Notes under the pieces: generated by a model
Told to the model about the DNA's origin: nothing
The model's database searches: none
What the model saw: only the letters and a program-made list of their open reading frames with translations
Made by a program: the position numbers and the translations under genes
In this document: positions 19,101 through 26,739 of the stretch, in pieces
How positions within the stretch are numbered: the first letter of the stretch is position 1
Layout: the number at the start of each line of letters is the position of its first letter
DNA from: Lamellibrachia satsuma
Lineage: Eukaryota; Annelida; Polychaeta; Sabellida; Siboglinidae
Assembly (NCBI GenBank): GCA_033239005.1
Contig: BSQZ01000034.1
Location: 4,850,001-4,914,000 of the forward strand
Direction: 5' to 3'
DNA length: 64,000 nucleotides

Positions 19101-20573
19101 CAACGACTCATTCACTCGGATGTTCTCGTCGTCCAGTTGTTCGAATATCGACGGCGTGGAATGGTACACGCCTCCTGGAAAGACTCGACGTACAGAACCC
19201 GCACACGTACTCTCGTGTACACGTAGGTTCCATGTGCGTTTCCACAACGAGTTGCACGTTCGACATCTGTACGAGTGACAGTACATGCGTACATCGCTGA
19301 TGAAGGAGAAATGCGTCTCGTGAAGGTTGAGGTAGAGCGTGGTAGGGTATTTACAGATCGATCGACGGATGAGTTCGGCGGTTGGTCGTTCATCGTCGTC
19401 GTTCTCGTTCGGTTTTACGAGACTGTACACGCACACGTTCGTCTGGAACGCGGTCTCGACACGATAGAGGTCTTTCACCGAAACTCCGGCAAATTTCTCC
19501 ATGGGTACACCGTCTTGAGCATACGTCTCGTACAGCGTCTTCACAGCTGGCTTCAACCGACGTACGTCGCATCCTTGTTGTAGGGCCAGACATCGAAAGA
19601 GACACAGGTTATCTCCGTACCGTCTGCCGTGGATGGGATCCGCTTCCAATCCGACGACTGCTTTGTTCTTCTTAATGTAGACCGGAAGGGGTATCATTCC
19701 CACGCATCCTATCGGATGATCGATGATGCGATTGACAAAAAAAGTGGCGTTTGTCACAAGCTCGCACACCCACGCAGAATCAGGTCTTTGATTGATAGCC
19801 CATTGCAAGACGTCGGCTTCTCGGATTCGTTCCAGAAACTCGTCAAAGTCCTTGCTGTTGGCTATGAGACTGGGTTCATCCAGGTACCGTCCGCAACAGT
19901 TACAAGACGCGTGATAATACCTGTATCGATCCGTGTTCTTGTTCCTCAACACGAATGCGTAACTGAGGTTAATCTTGAAGGCGGTGGTCTGTTCCTGGAA
20001 CACGTTCCTCAACGGTGCTTCTAGAACGGTCGTGTCTAGCGTCGTTAATCTGTAATTGTACCTACTCTGGAGAGGACCTCTCGCCACGCATGTTCTTATG
20101 GAAGACCAGTGCTCCCGAACGACGTCTAACAAGTTCGTCGACAGAGCGTCTGGGAAGGGAAGACGCTCGGGTGGATCAACGGGGTCTTCGTCGGTGACTA
20201 GCGGGTGATGAGCTGGTAGTGGTGGTGATGGTGGTGGTGATGGTTGTGTTGGCGCGCACACGTGTTTGCTCAAATAGTCACGTCTGACAAAATTCTTTCC
20301 ACATTCGTCACACGTGAATGTCTTGGTTTTCTTTTTTTTAAGACGACATGTTGTTCTTACGTGATGTCGTAGATCGTTCCATCTTTCAAACGTCGCTTCG
20401 CATTTACACGAGAATTTTGTTTTCTTCGCACGAGAGGGGTCTTCTAAACGAACACCAGAGGATGCTATCGAATAAGAATGTTCGTTCTCAGATGGGTGAC
20501 TCTCTAAGTGACTTCGTAGAGCCGCATACGATTCGAGAGCGAGTCCACAGTGACGACATAGATGACGTTTCAT
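16179..20573 (-). CDS. Protein-primed family B DNA polymerase with zinc fingers and OTU-like segment, 1464 aa
   Basis: Replicates the element from its ends using a protein primer (family knowledge). Domains: C2H2/C2HC-like fingers at about 5-26, 54-76 and 88-105; a Cys-rich CNCC motif near 224; an OTU-like segment about 305-425 with GDNLCLFRCLA and LHETHFSFI; another finger at 437-457; 3'-5' exonuclease with ExoI (TFDFECWF, about 499-506) and ExoII (GFNSGQYDLNV, about 631); palm motif A (GYDANALYLWSL, Asp889), an insertion with QFQGCFFHGCSC (about 971-982), motif B (KLLGNSGYGK, about 1190) and motif C (MDTDSAY, about 1289). ATG 20573 is chosen over 20606 because the TATA box at 20623-20629 would place transcription start after 20606. 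Intact. Confidence 0.93.
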   Translation of the reverse strand: MKRHLCRHCGLALESYAALRSHLESHPSENEHSYSIASSGVRLEDPSRAKKTKFSCKCEATFERWNDLRHHVRTTCRLKKKKTKTFTCDECGKNFVRRDYLSKHVCAPTQPSPPPSPPLPAHHPLVTDEDPVDPPERLPFPDALSTNLLDVVREHWSSIRTCVARGPLQSRYNYRLTTLDTTVLEAPLRNVFQEQTTAFKINLSYAFVLRNKNTDRYRYYHASCNCCGRYLDEPSLIANSKDFDEFLERIREADVLQWAINQRPDSAWVCELVTNATFFVNRIIDHPIGCVGMIPLPVYIKKNKAVVGLEADPIHGRRYGDNLCLFRCLALQQGCDVRRLKPAVKTLYETYAQDGVPMEKFAGVSVKDLYRVETAFQTNVCVYSLVKPNENDDDERPTAELIRRSICKYPTTLYLNLHETHFSFISDVRMYCHSYRCRTCNSLWKRTWNLRVHESTCAGSVRRVFPGGVYHSTPSIFEQLDDENIRVNESLRYYPYRATFDFECWFDTEHLPSDSEVRWIARHVPLSVSVASNVPGHERVTCLVTNGDSNKLMIDMMAILMTMSNAAYDCIKDSYENVMDQLAIKLTQWDEQEETTRAANDKKSRRRRTKNPYKKLMWQLYGWMRQLPVIGFNSGQYDLNVVKQFLVPYFLAVAKTEEREERRQEEEEEEEESGSFFVIKRNNTFMCLSTDQLKFLDMTNYLAPGFSYAKYLKAYGCEVTKGHFPYEYMDRLEKLDDTVLPPKEAFFSRLKNEGISDEDYVSCQEAWRDNGMSTLRDFLVWYNNRDVVPFLQAVDRQFDFYQQRGIDMFKQGISVPGLTLLYLFNDLPEKTYFTIFNEKHKDLHDLVKDNICGGPSIIFHRYHEKGVTTLRQNEHGEASHPCRSIVGYDANALYLWSLMQDMPMGWYTRRRFENDFRPESAQLYGQMASEWLTWESERTGLSIRHQTNGREKRIGKHRVDGWCSETKTAYQFQGCFFHGCSCNRVEVNSINGKTMTELLVETRKTTAYLRHFVKVVELWECEWKKMRRDPHVKRCLDAAFPRRRRRVQWTMTQQQILSDVRDGTVFGMIECDICVPEELRDHFAEMQPVFKNISLVREDLGPFMRRYAEEHNIMTTPRRMLVGSYYGDKILLATPLLRWYLDHGLEVLHVYQVVEYDPIPCFRRFGDAVSEARRAGDVHSDKAIIADTMKLLGNSGYGKTITNVDRHRDVNYCTEKAASRLVNNRRFRQLDVVVDDAYEIEMSKRTVTYALPIHVGFFVLQYAKMRMLQFYYDFIDRYVERPLFQYCEMDTDSAYLALAAESVDALVTPALREHYFRHRSEWLPSECCDAHRDEYVRCRLANRQWVGGEECCKMRRAFDKRTPGLFKVEWSGDGFVGLCSKTYYCFGSTDKYSTKGLSKRHNTIDKETFLEVLTSRRSGSGKNRGFRVYKSAVMTYVQERAALTYFYAKRVVHEDGLSTGPTDV

Positions 20574-20622
20574 GATACCAACGACGTGTCTACAACTGAC
20601 AGACATTGACTCTCGTTATAAC

Positions 20623-20629
20623 ATATATA
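20623..20629 (-). promoter_or_regulatory. TATA box of the PolB gene
   Basis: Minus-strand tatatat, 50 bases before the chosen ATG (20573). Confidence 0.5.
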
Positions 20630-20639
20630 CGATTCAGAA

Positions 20640-20825
20640 CCGTTCGTTATTTATTAAATATTCGAGAGAGCGTTCGTTATACAAACGACACCAAGACCGT
20701 ACGGTGGCGATCTCAAACGGACGAACAAACGATATCAAGACCGTACGGTGGCGACGTCTGATGGATGGATGGATATTCGTTATGTAAACGATACCAACAC
20801 CGTACGATGGCGACCTCAAACGTGA
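20640..20825. repeat. Three iterons with core accgtacggtggcgac upstream of PolB
   Basis: Copies centred at about 20698, 20740 and 20805 share aaacga(t/c)a(t/c)caa(g/c)accgta followed by cg(g/a)tggcga. The core contains the palindrome ccgtacgg in two copies (ccgtacga in the third). ttcgttatacaaacgac, ttcgttatgtaaacgat and related half-sites precede the copies. Position directly upstream of the polymerase promoter suggests transcription or replication control (inference). Confidence 0.65.
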
Positions 20826-20957
20826 ATGCTACATCAACACAAAGCGGGTATGGGAAAAACAAGCGGTACATTTCGGAGTGAGTTAAGGCGAATATTGCAC
20901 TTTCGTGAAACGGAAACGGTTTAATACAGTCATTTATTGAGGAGGCGACTCACAAGA

Positions 20958-21243
20958 AGGCGATATCGAATGAACTGCGAGTTCCTTTCGTTAAACAAAA
21001 TTCCTTCGGAGGTTTCTTTACGATAAAGAGGGCTGACAGCTCACGCTATATATATATAATTCTTTACGAGGGATGATAAAGAATCTACGAAGAATTTCTA
21101 CGGCGATATCGAACGAACTGCGAGTTCCTTTCGTTAAACAAAATTCCTTCGGAGGTTTCTTTACAATAAAGAGGGCTGACAGCTCACGCTATATATATAA
21201 TTCTTTACGAGGGATGATAAAGAATCTACGAAGAATTTCTACA
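20958..21243. repeat. Two 144-bp tandem direct repeats
   Basis: 20958-21101 and 21102-21243 are nearly identical (differences such as gaatgaa/gaacgaa, acgataaag/acaataaag and one ta dinucleotide). Each unit carries a tatata stretch, a short inverted repeat (attctttacgag with gataaagaat) and gaagaatttctac at its end. No ORF. Possibly duplicated regulatory or 3'-end processing DNA. Confidence 0.85.
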
Positions 21244-21582
21244 ACGCATCATATTTTGTTTCATTTTTTTATTATGTTGTAATAATGTCATACACATATA
21301 CGATTCGACTTATAGATGATGATAATGATGATGATGCTGGGTTTATGGATCTTTATGATCTCGACAGTGACCCCTAGCTTACGATCTGTTATCGATACGG
21401 CAGTGGCTAGTATATGAATAACTTGTGGGTTGTTAACCACGACAGAGGTTAGGTAATGTTGATGATTATAAGTCTTTTTCGCAGAGATGTATATATATAT
21501 CAACATAAAAAAAAAAAAACAATATATTCACGAATTTTCATTTCTACAGAAACGGTTATATTCAATGTTCGTTTCTACAAAG

Positions 21583-21778
21583 TACGTTTCTACAACGGTT
21601 ATAATGTTCGTTTCTACAACGGTTATAATGTTCGTTTCTACAACGGTTATAATGTTCGTTTCTACAACGGTTATAATGTTCGTTTCTACAACGGTTATAA
21701 TGTTCGTTTCTACAACGGTTATAATGTTCGTTTCTACAACGGTTATAATGTTCGTTTCTACAACGGTTATAATGTTCA
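21583..21778. repeat. Eight 24-bp tandem repeats (ggttataatgttcgtttctac unit)
   Basis: Eight exact or near-exact copies of a 24-bp unit containing ggttataatgttcg, at 24-base spacing from 21597 to 21765. Since 24 is divisible by three, spurious long ORFs appear in several frames. It lies immediately 3' of the stop codon of the leftward spliced gene (21783), so it would be that gene's 3' UTR or a terminator/poly(A) region; the unit includes minus-strand cattataacc. Confidence 0.9.
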
Positions 21779-21782
21779 ATGT

Positions 21783-23016
21783 TCATTTCAAGTCCAACTG
21801 AAGGTGTCGGAGAACTCCCTTCTGCCAATCCGTCGATGTTATAGTGACGGCTACGTCCTGGCACACGTTGTGAGTTGTCCTCTCGAGTGACAAACGACTG
21901 TTTTGATGTTCGAGCGTGATCTTACGACCTATCACCTCTTCGAGGATGACATCGCAGACATCCTGCGTCATGTCGTCGTTTGGCGTACGTGGCTTAAACA
22001 CAGCCGGGGTATCGTGCGGTGACACAATAACGGTGGTGTCTGGTAGAATGAACAATACCGGCATCTCGTCATCCGTTGAATCGTTTTCAGGTGACGTTAG
22101 AGGACATCCCTCCGGCTGTGGCGATGAAGGCGATGAAGTCGTCGATCTCTCTATAGGACTCACGTCATCGATCGGGTTTTTAGCTCCCGGTTGGGTAGTG
22201 ATCGTTGGATTCATGAAGGCCTCCATCTCATCGTCTGTCGTCGCCTCTCTCGCCACCTCCTCCCTGACGCGTTGCAAACCAGCCTGCATTCGTCTCAATT
22301 CATCGACCGGTATCATCGCTGATCTCTTTGCTCTCGGTGTTATCCAACTCGGTGTTGCAAAGACGGCTTCGTCGTCGTCGTCGCTCGACGATGCCTTCTT
22401 CTTCTTGTACACGTCGTACGCGTCTTTGATACGCGCCGTCTTCTTGTATGCGTCTCTGATGCGCTGCAAACCACTCTAGTGAACAGAAAAAAGATTAGTA
22501 CATATATGAACCGTATTGTTCAATTAAAAACTCTCTCACCTTATCTTTCACTCTGTGTCGCCACTGTATACTATTACACGTTGACATTACTTCTATACCC
22601 GTCCAACTCACGACATGCAAGATCGTGCTGTCTGAAGGCATATCGCTCTCTGAATCTAAATTCGCTATACGAGCCATCTCAGAACACGCGTATTCCGCAG
22701 CAGCTTTCTCTACAGCCTGGTTAAATTGTTGTTCGTTATACATACTTTCAGCGCGATTGGCTATTCCATCTATTCGACGCACCATTTCCATACAGCTATT
22801 GCTGTCGTCGTCGTCGCTGCCGCCACTGTCACCGCTGCTTACTACAACGGATCTGTCCTCCTCCTCCTCCTCTGTCTTAGAAGAAGAAGAAGAAGAGAAT
22901 AAATCGTTGCAGCTATTATCCTCTAACCACTTTCTCACCTTTTTGTTTCCGTCGACAGCGGTGGTAGCAGCGGCGGTGGCGGCGGGCGCATCGACGACGG
23001 TGGTTGCAGCTTCGTT
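21783..23016 (-). CDS. Spliced acidic/coiled protein of unknown function (exons about 23016-22540 and 22475-21783)
   Basis: Two open frames are joined in phase by a good intron: donor aag|gtgaga at 22539, acceptor ttcactag at 22476-22479, 64 nt, phase 0. The upstream exon begins after acceptor ttgacag (exon at 23016) and codes an Ala/Thr-rich start, a Ser run then Glu/Asp runs, then a helical part (QQFNQAVEKAAAEYACSEMA). The downstream exon has two short related motifs (RIRDAYKK, RIKDAYDVYKKKK), acidic patches and a Ser/Pro-rich middle. A further optional 63-nt intron (gtgaga ... pyrimidine tract ... taag, about 22938-22876) would also keep frame. The first exon is unresolved: it may be an internal ATG, or splicing from the neighbouring RPA-like frame (donor at 23070, phase 0). 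I recognise no domain. Confidence 0.5.
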
Positions 23017-23028
23017 CTGTCAACAAAG

Positions 23029-23490
23029 TTACATATTTATGATATTAATCTCCTCCGCAATGTAGTTTACGTACTCTCCGGTCACGCGCTTCCTGATCAC
23101 AACCGCGACCTGACTGCCTCGCAGTGTCGACATCGACTCGTAGCGTTGTTCGTCCGTGTCCATCAGCTCGTAATCGTTTGCTGTGAAACCTAGAATTTTG
23201 ACAGCATTCGTGTCAAAACAACTACACCAGCATTCGCGCCCTGTACTGTCTGTTAGCAGTATGCGCAGAACGAATCTGTTCACGTGTTCATGCTGGTAGC
23301 CGTGCACTGCGCAGACGTGGTTGGTGAGACGTTTGGGACATTTAGTGCAAGCCCTGTAAAACACGTATTTATTTTGAACGCCGAGGGCCACTACTGTTAA
23401 AGGTTGCGCAAACACATACCGACCACCACTTACCTCGTCTTGTAACTTCGTCAAAGTCATGTCGACGCAGATCGGATTTGAAGCAGTCAT
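23029..23490 (-). CDS. RPA70 DBD-C-like single-strand DNA-binding protein, 153 aa
   Basis: The zinc-ribbon/OB-fold layout of the RPA1 C-terminal domain is visible: YVFYRACTKCPKRL at about residues 43-56 with a second metal-ligand pair (NHVCAVHG), then strands RFVLRILLTDSTGRECWC, SCFDTNAVKILGF, and a late strand pair ending VAVVIRKRV...YVNYIAEEINII. This is the region of RPA that binds ssDNA. Start at Met 23490: a TATA box at 23554-23561 makes the further upstream in-frame Met (23583) unlikely to be transcribed. Probable role: coating displaced single strands during protein-primed strand-displacement replication (inference). Splicing from a cryptic donor at 23070 would remove the last strand and fuse it to the gene downstream. 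Confidence 0.65.
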   Translation of the reverse strand: MTASNPICVDMTLTKLQDEVSGGRYVFAQPLTVVALGVQNKYVFYRACTKCPKRLTNHVCAVHGYQHEHVNRFVLRILLTDSTGRECWCSCFDTNAVKILGFTANDYELMDTDEQRYESMSTLRGSQVAVVIRKRVTGEYVNYIAEEINIINM

Positions 23491-23553
23491 CTTTGAAGTC
23501 GAGTAGAATCGCTTGAAAACAATTGTGATAACTGGGCTAGCGTTGCTGCTGTG

Positions 23554-23561
23554 TTTATATA
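23554..23561 (-). promoter_or_regulatory. TATA box of the RPA-like gene
   Basis: Minus-strand tatataaa, 64 bases before the ATG at 23490. It is one half of a divergent promoter region with the plus-strand TATA at 24035. Confidence 0.6.
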
Positions 23562-24034
23562 GGCCCTTACCAGCTGTTGACAACGCTATTGCGACGCAAC
23601 GCGTGATGCTTTCACAGGCACAAACGAGTTCGGACTGGTTCTGGTGTTTTTGCTATTGCAAAACAGCGCGTGATGTGGGAATCGGGTTGCAAGTCACGTG
23701 ATGTTTTCCCGATGCCTGGTTGCAATCTCACATCCGCGTTACATCAGACCCATTTTTTTACCTGCTGGTGAATTCGAGTGAACTTTCTTAGTTGTATAAG
23801 TAACTCCCCGAGCGTATTCTGACCCCTTCGATTGTCGTAGGTTAAAGCACCCCAAAAACCCTCTGTACTTCTCACCCATTCCGTCAATTGTCTCTCTCCC
23901 GTGTTAAAACACGCATTCACTGCATTACATAAACGAGTGCTGTCACCTCGATTTTTTGTCCGTTCGCCAGACGGTCTTATCTGTCAGGTCTATAGATAGA
24001 ACTCCCGTCGCATTCTCGTCAACAATATTTCCCC
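23562..24034. other. Divergent intergenic control region
   Basis: No ORF. It separates the leftward RPA-like gene from the rightward accessory gene, with TATA boxes at each edge. No clear repeats seen. Confidence 0.5.
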
Positions 24035-24042
24035 TATATATA
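24035..24042 (+). promoter_or_regulatory. TATA box of the rightward accessory gene
   Basis: tatatata about 110 bases before the main ATG (24145). Between them an 11-codon upstream ORF starts at about 24104 (ATGGCAGTG) and stops at 24138-24140, five bases before the main ATG, so it could lower translation of the gene. Confidence 0.55.
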
Positions 24043-24144
24043 CCACTCCCGTCGTGTTGTCGTCATCATCGTCAACATACCGTCATCATACATTTTAATT
24101 CCGCGATGGCAGTGTTTTATCAATATATGGCAGTGGTTTAGAAT

Positions 24145-24986
24145 ATGGATGCGAAGATCTTGTGTCGTATACTGCGAGAAAGAGTCAATATAGAGATCGA
24201 TCTTCGGTGAGTTTATTTCTAATCTATAATGATATGTTGTTTTCTTATCTTCAATACTTTGTCGTTGCAAAACTTTAAGAGAGGAGGTATTAGTTGCAAC
24301 GTATCAATACATAAAATGTTACTTTGTGACTGTAAAGATCGTGCATCTTGCGACTCGAGAAAAATTCGATACACAGACCGATCTTCGGTGAGTTTATTTC
24401 TAGTCTATAATGATATGTTGTTTTCTTGTATTCAATACTTTATCGTTGCAAAACTTTAAGAGAGGAGTTGCAGAGTTCTGTCTTCGGTAAGTTTATTTTT
24501 AGTCTATAATGATGTGTTGATTTATTCGACTATATCTCATTTTCTTGCAGCGCTCACTGTCATCGATGGTGTGCTGTGATGGGTGAGTTGAAGAAAGTGA
24601 GTCTCCAACGCGCCGTCGAGAAGCAAGTCAAAGAAATGATGGTAAAATGGGAGCTGAAGCGAACACGGCAGATACGATTACAATCATCCGCGTTGTGTGA
24701 GATCACCCAACTCAGGCGCGCTCGATCACTCTGGCCACCCGTTATGAGAGAGCTCGCATTGAAGTTCGCCTACAAAAATGAGGAATGCTGCAAAAAAGTG
24801 TTGGTGGAAGAGGATTGGATGGCCGAGTGCGAGTCGAATGCTCTGGAACAAGAGGGTTGGGTGACCGACGACGACAACGACGACGACGGCGGAGCCGCCG
24901 CAGCTCCGGCTCCAATTCAGCGACCACCCTTGCAAATGCGGCGTCGTCGAGGTCGTCGCGGCGAGCCGCTTTACATTCGCTTTTGA
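24145..24986 (+). CDS. Spliced accessory protein, 165 aa (exons 24145-24206 and 24551-24986)
   Basis: The only convincing rightward gene of the element. Exon 1 (62 nt, starts MDAKILCRILRERV) ends in cttcg|gtgagt; exon 2 follows acceptor ttcttgcag at 24542-24550. The 344-nt intron restores one frame that continues without a stop through the 3' ORF, adding an N-terminus with HCHRWCAV. The body is helical and basic (VEKQVKEMMVKWELKRTRQI), then Trp/Cys-containing (EECCKKVLVEEDWMAECES), an acidic run (DDDNDDD), an Ala/Pro linker, and an Arg-rich C-terminus (MRRRRGRRGEPLYIRF). No family recognised; the acidic and Arg-rich parts could suit a nucleic-acid or chromatin contact role (speculative). Internal Met start at 24579 is an alternative if unspliced. 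Confidence 0.6.
24203..24540 (+). repeat. Three tandem exon-end/5' splice-site cassettes
   Basis: Copies starting at 24203, 24384 and 24483 share cttcggtgagtttatttcta (third copy cttcggtaag) followed by (a/g)tctataatgat. The first two also share a downstream block with tactttgtcgttgcaaaact, and the sequence before the second copy (about 24333-24387) resembles exon 1. Each copy holds a strong 5' splice site at the same place, so alternative first exons are possible. Confidence 0.75.
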
Positions 24987-25908
24987 ACCACGCTGAACTT
25001 TCAACTTTTGCTTTAATGTGTATGCTATTAAATTTTAGCTTTGTGTCGTTAATCATGAACTTTCAACTTTTGCTTTAATGTCAATTCGCTTTTTTTTTAA
25101 TCGTGTGTATCTTTCTGTTGTTAAATTTTGCTTTGTGTCATTAATCATGTGTATCTTTCTGCTATTAAATTTTGCTTTGTGCTATTAATACATGTCTGTT
25201 GTTTTTTACGTACGTTCTCAATAATATTACACGATCCTTCCTAATACATCACACTCACAAAACAGTTCATTATATATATATATTTATTACACAATCCTTC
25301 CTAATACAACACAAAGTCCAATCACTTGTAAATTTACCCAACCGCTTTCGACCGGCCGTCGACTCCAAATCCACGTTAAATCAGTCACTTCAATCTACAA
25401 CAGAACGCAGCTGTTTTTGGTTAGGTATCGAGTTACAACATGCACGCTGTGAATTAAAAAAAAATAACATTACCTTCGTGTCGTCAATTTCCACACGTTT
25501 AACAATAGCTAAATCCCATATGAATGCAGCTGTTTCGAATAGGTATCGAGTTTACAACACACACGCCGTAATAACGCACTTCAGTCCATGTTGAAATGAG
25601 TCTCCATTCAATTTCAACCGCTAAATCCCATATAGGTCAGTACAACAGAACGCAGTTCGTTTAACAGTCACTACAACCCATATTTCGACCTAAGCGGCTG
25701 CCTGCCGATAAACGGCTCCGTTCATAGTCCGTCAGATATCAAGTTACGTCAACGCCGATTATAACACTGACTCGAATATAGGGTAGTGTTACATTAATTG
25801 TTACATAATTATAGGGTAGTGTTGGATACGATGATACGCGTGCTGCACGCGTGCATCGGTCACTAGGAGGTTGTACGCGTGCTACACGCGTGCAGAGCGT
25901 GCGTTAAT
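24987..25908. other. Right subterminal non-coding region
   Basis: AT-rich DNA with short direct repeats: gaactttcaacttttgcttt at about 24995 and 25058; a gtgtatctttctg(t/c)t block twice near 25105-25165; a (c/g)atccttcctaatac block twice near 25222 and 25290. From about 25800 the sequence again becomes GC-rich, and the motif cta(g/)ggaggttg(t/c)acgcgtg recurs next to the inverted repeat, matching the left-side ctagcg/cgcgtg pattern. No gene seen. Confidence 0.5.
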
Positions 25909-26033
25909 CGCTAGGGGGTTGCACGCGTGTGGTGTGCATCAATCGCTAGATGGCGCTATGTACATCCGGCTGCGCGCGCAACCGCAACCGGATGGTGATA
26001 AAAGTGAGGATTGAAAAGCTAATACCTACTACT
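25909..26033. repeat. Polinton right terminal inverted repeat
   Basis: Reverse complement of 8857-8981 over 125 bp with two mismatches, ending ...acctactact at the element edge. Confidence 0.95.
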
Positions 26034-26039
26034 CACACG
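26034..26039. repeat. Target-site duplication, right copy
   Basis: cacacg, identical to 8851-8856. Confidence 0.95.
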
Positions 26040-26739
26040 TACCAATTCACGAACACAGGTCCATAGCCAGAAGTGTGACATTTTCCAATTTACCATTTAT
26101 TATTTTGTATTTACCAGTAATACAAAACAAAAACAAATATGTCAATACAGCATAGCTATCTCTTAAATATACTAATTAAGCATTGTCAGAATATTTGTTC
26201 TTAGTGACGTTTGATAGTCATAAGTAGTTTATTATTTACATGTGTTGTTCATGAGGATAACTACTTCACCACACCAACTGGTATTGTCAGGGGCTGTTGT
26301 CCGGAGGGGCTATTGTCCGGGACTGTTTGTTGTCCCAGATGGCACATTTCAATGGTTGATTACATAGAGTGACTGCCCATGGAGCGCTATATTAACTAGA
26401 AGCCACCATCATTGTTTGACCAACTGGGGTACATCTTGCAAACAGGAGACGGGGTACACTGTAGACAAACTGGATGAACTGTTAACGTCTACTCACTTAT
26501 TGCACTCATCGGTTGCCTTCGTCAATAATTTAGTTTTTGGAAAGTAAAGGCAATCTGGCTGAAATCTGAGTAAACGTTAAATAGTTATATTCAGAATGAT
26601 ATAATATATATATATATATGCATTTTCCATACTTGATGAACGTTTTCACCGGCATATAATAGTACTGTTGTCAACGTGTTTCCATGTAACACTTAAACAC
26701 ACGTATTTTGTAGTACGGAGACGGCTCGCAGTGAGCCTC
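26040..26739. other. No gene seen between Polinton and gypsy remnant
   Basis: AT-rich DNA with a short TA tract near 26610 and a small repeat (gttgtccggaggggctattg region, about 26290-26330). No ORF or family recognised. Confidence 0.5.

Larger units (their letters stand above)
8857..26033. mobile_element. Complete Polinton/Maverick (adintovirus-like) element
   Basis: 17,177 bp bounded by 125-bp inverted repeats and a 6-bp duplication, starting AG and ending CT as Polintons do. It carries the full core set: protein-primed PolB, retrovirus-like integrase, adenain-like protease, packaging ATPase, double-jelly-roll capsid protein and a putative penton, plus about eight further ORFs. All core ORFs are open and CpG is abundant, unlike the surrounding AT-rich decayed DNA; both suggest a recent insertion (inference). 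The known strategy of the family is PolB-primed replication from the terminal repeats with integration by the DDE integrase; virion formation is predicted from its capsid genes but not shown here. Confidence 0.95.

Noticed and set aside
16149..20024. Many plus-strand ORFs (e.g. 16149-16643, 16719-17132, 17145-17549) opposite PolB
   Set aside because: Antisense shadows of PolB; no domains, starts or promoters.
20574..20606. Upstream Met start for PolB (adds 11 residues)
   Set aside because: Only 17-23 bases from the TATA box, so likely upstream of the transcription start.
21583..21778. CRISPR-like array
   Set aside because: Direct head-to-tail repeats with no spacers, in an animal genome; likewise the 28-bp and 16-bp minisatellites.
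21456..21890. ORFs with YNVRFYNG repeats on both strands
   Set aside because: Artefact of a 24-bp tandem repeat divisible by three; sits in the 3' region of the leftward spliced gene.
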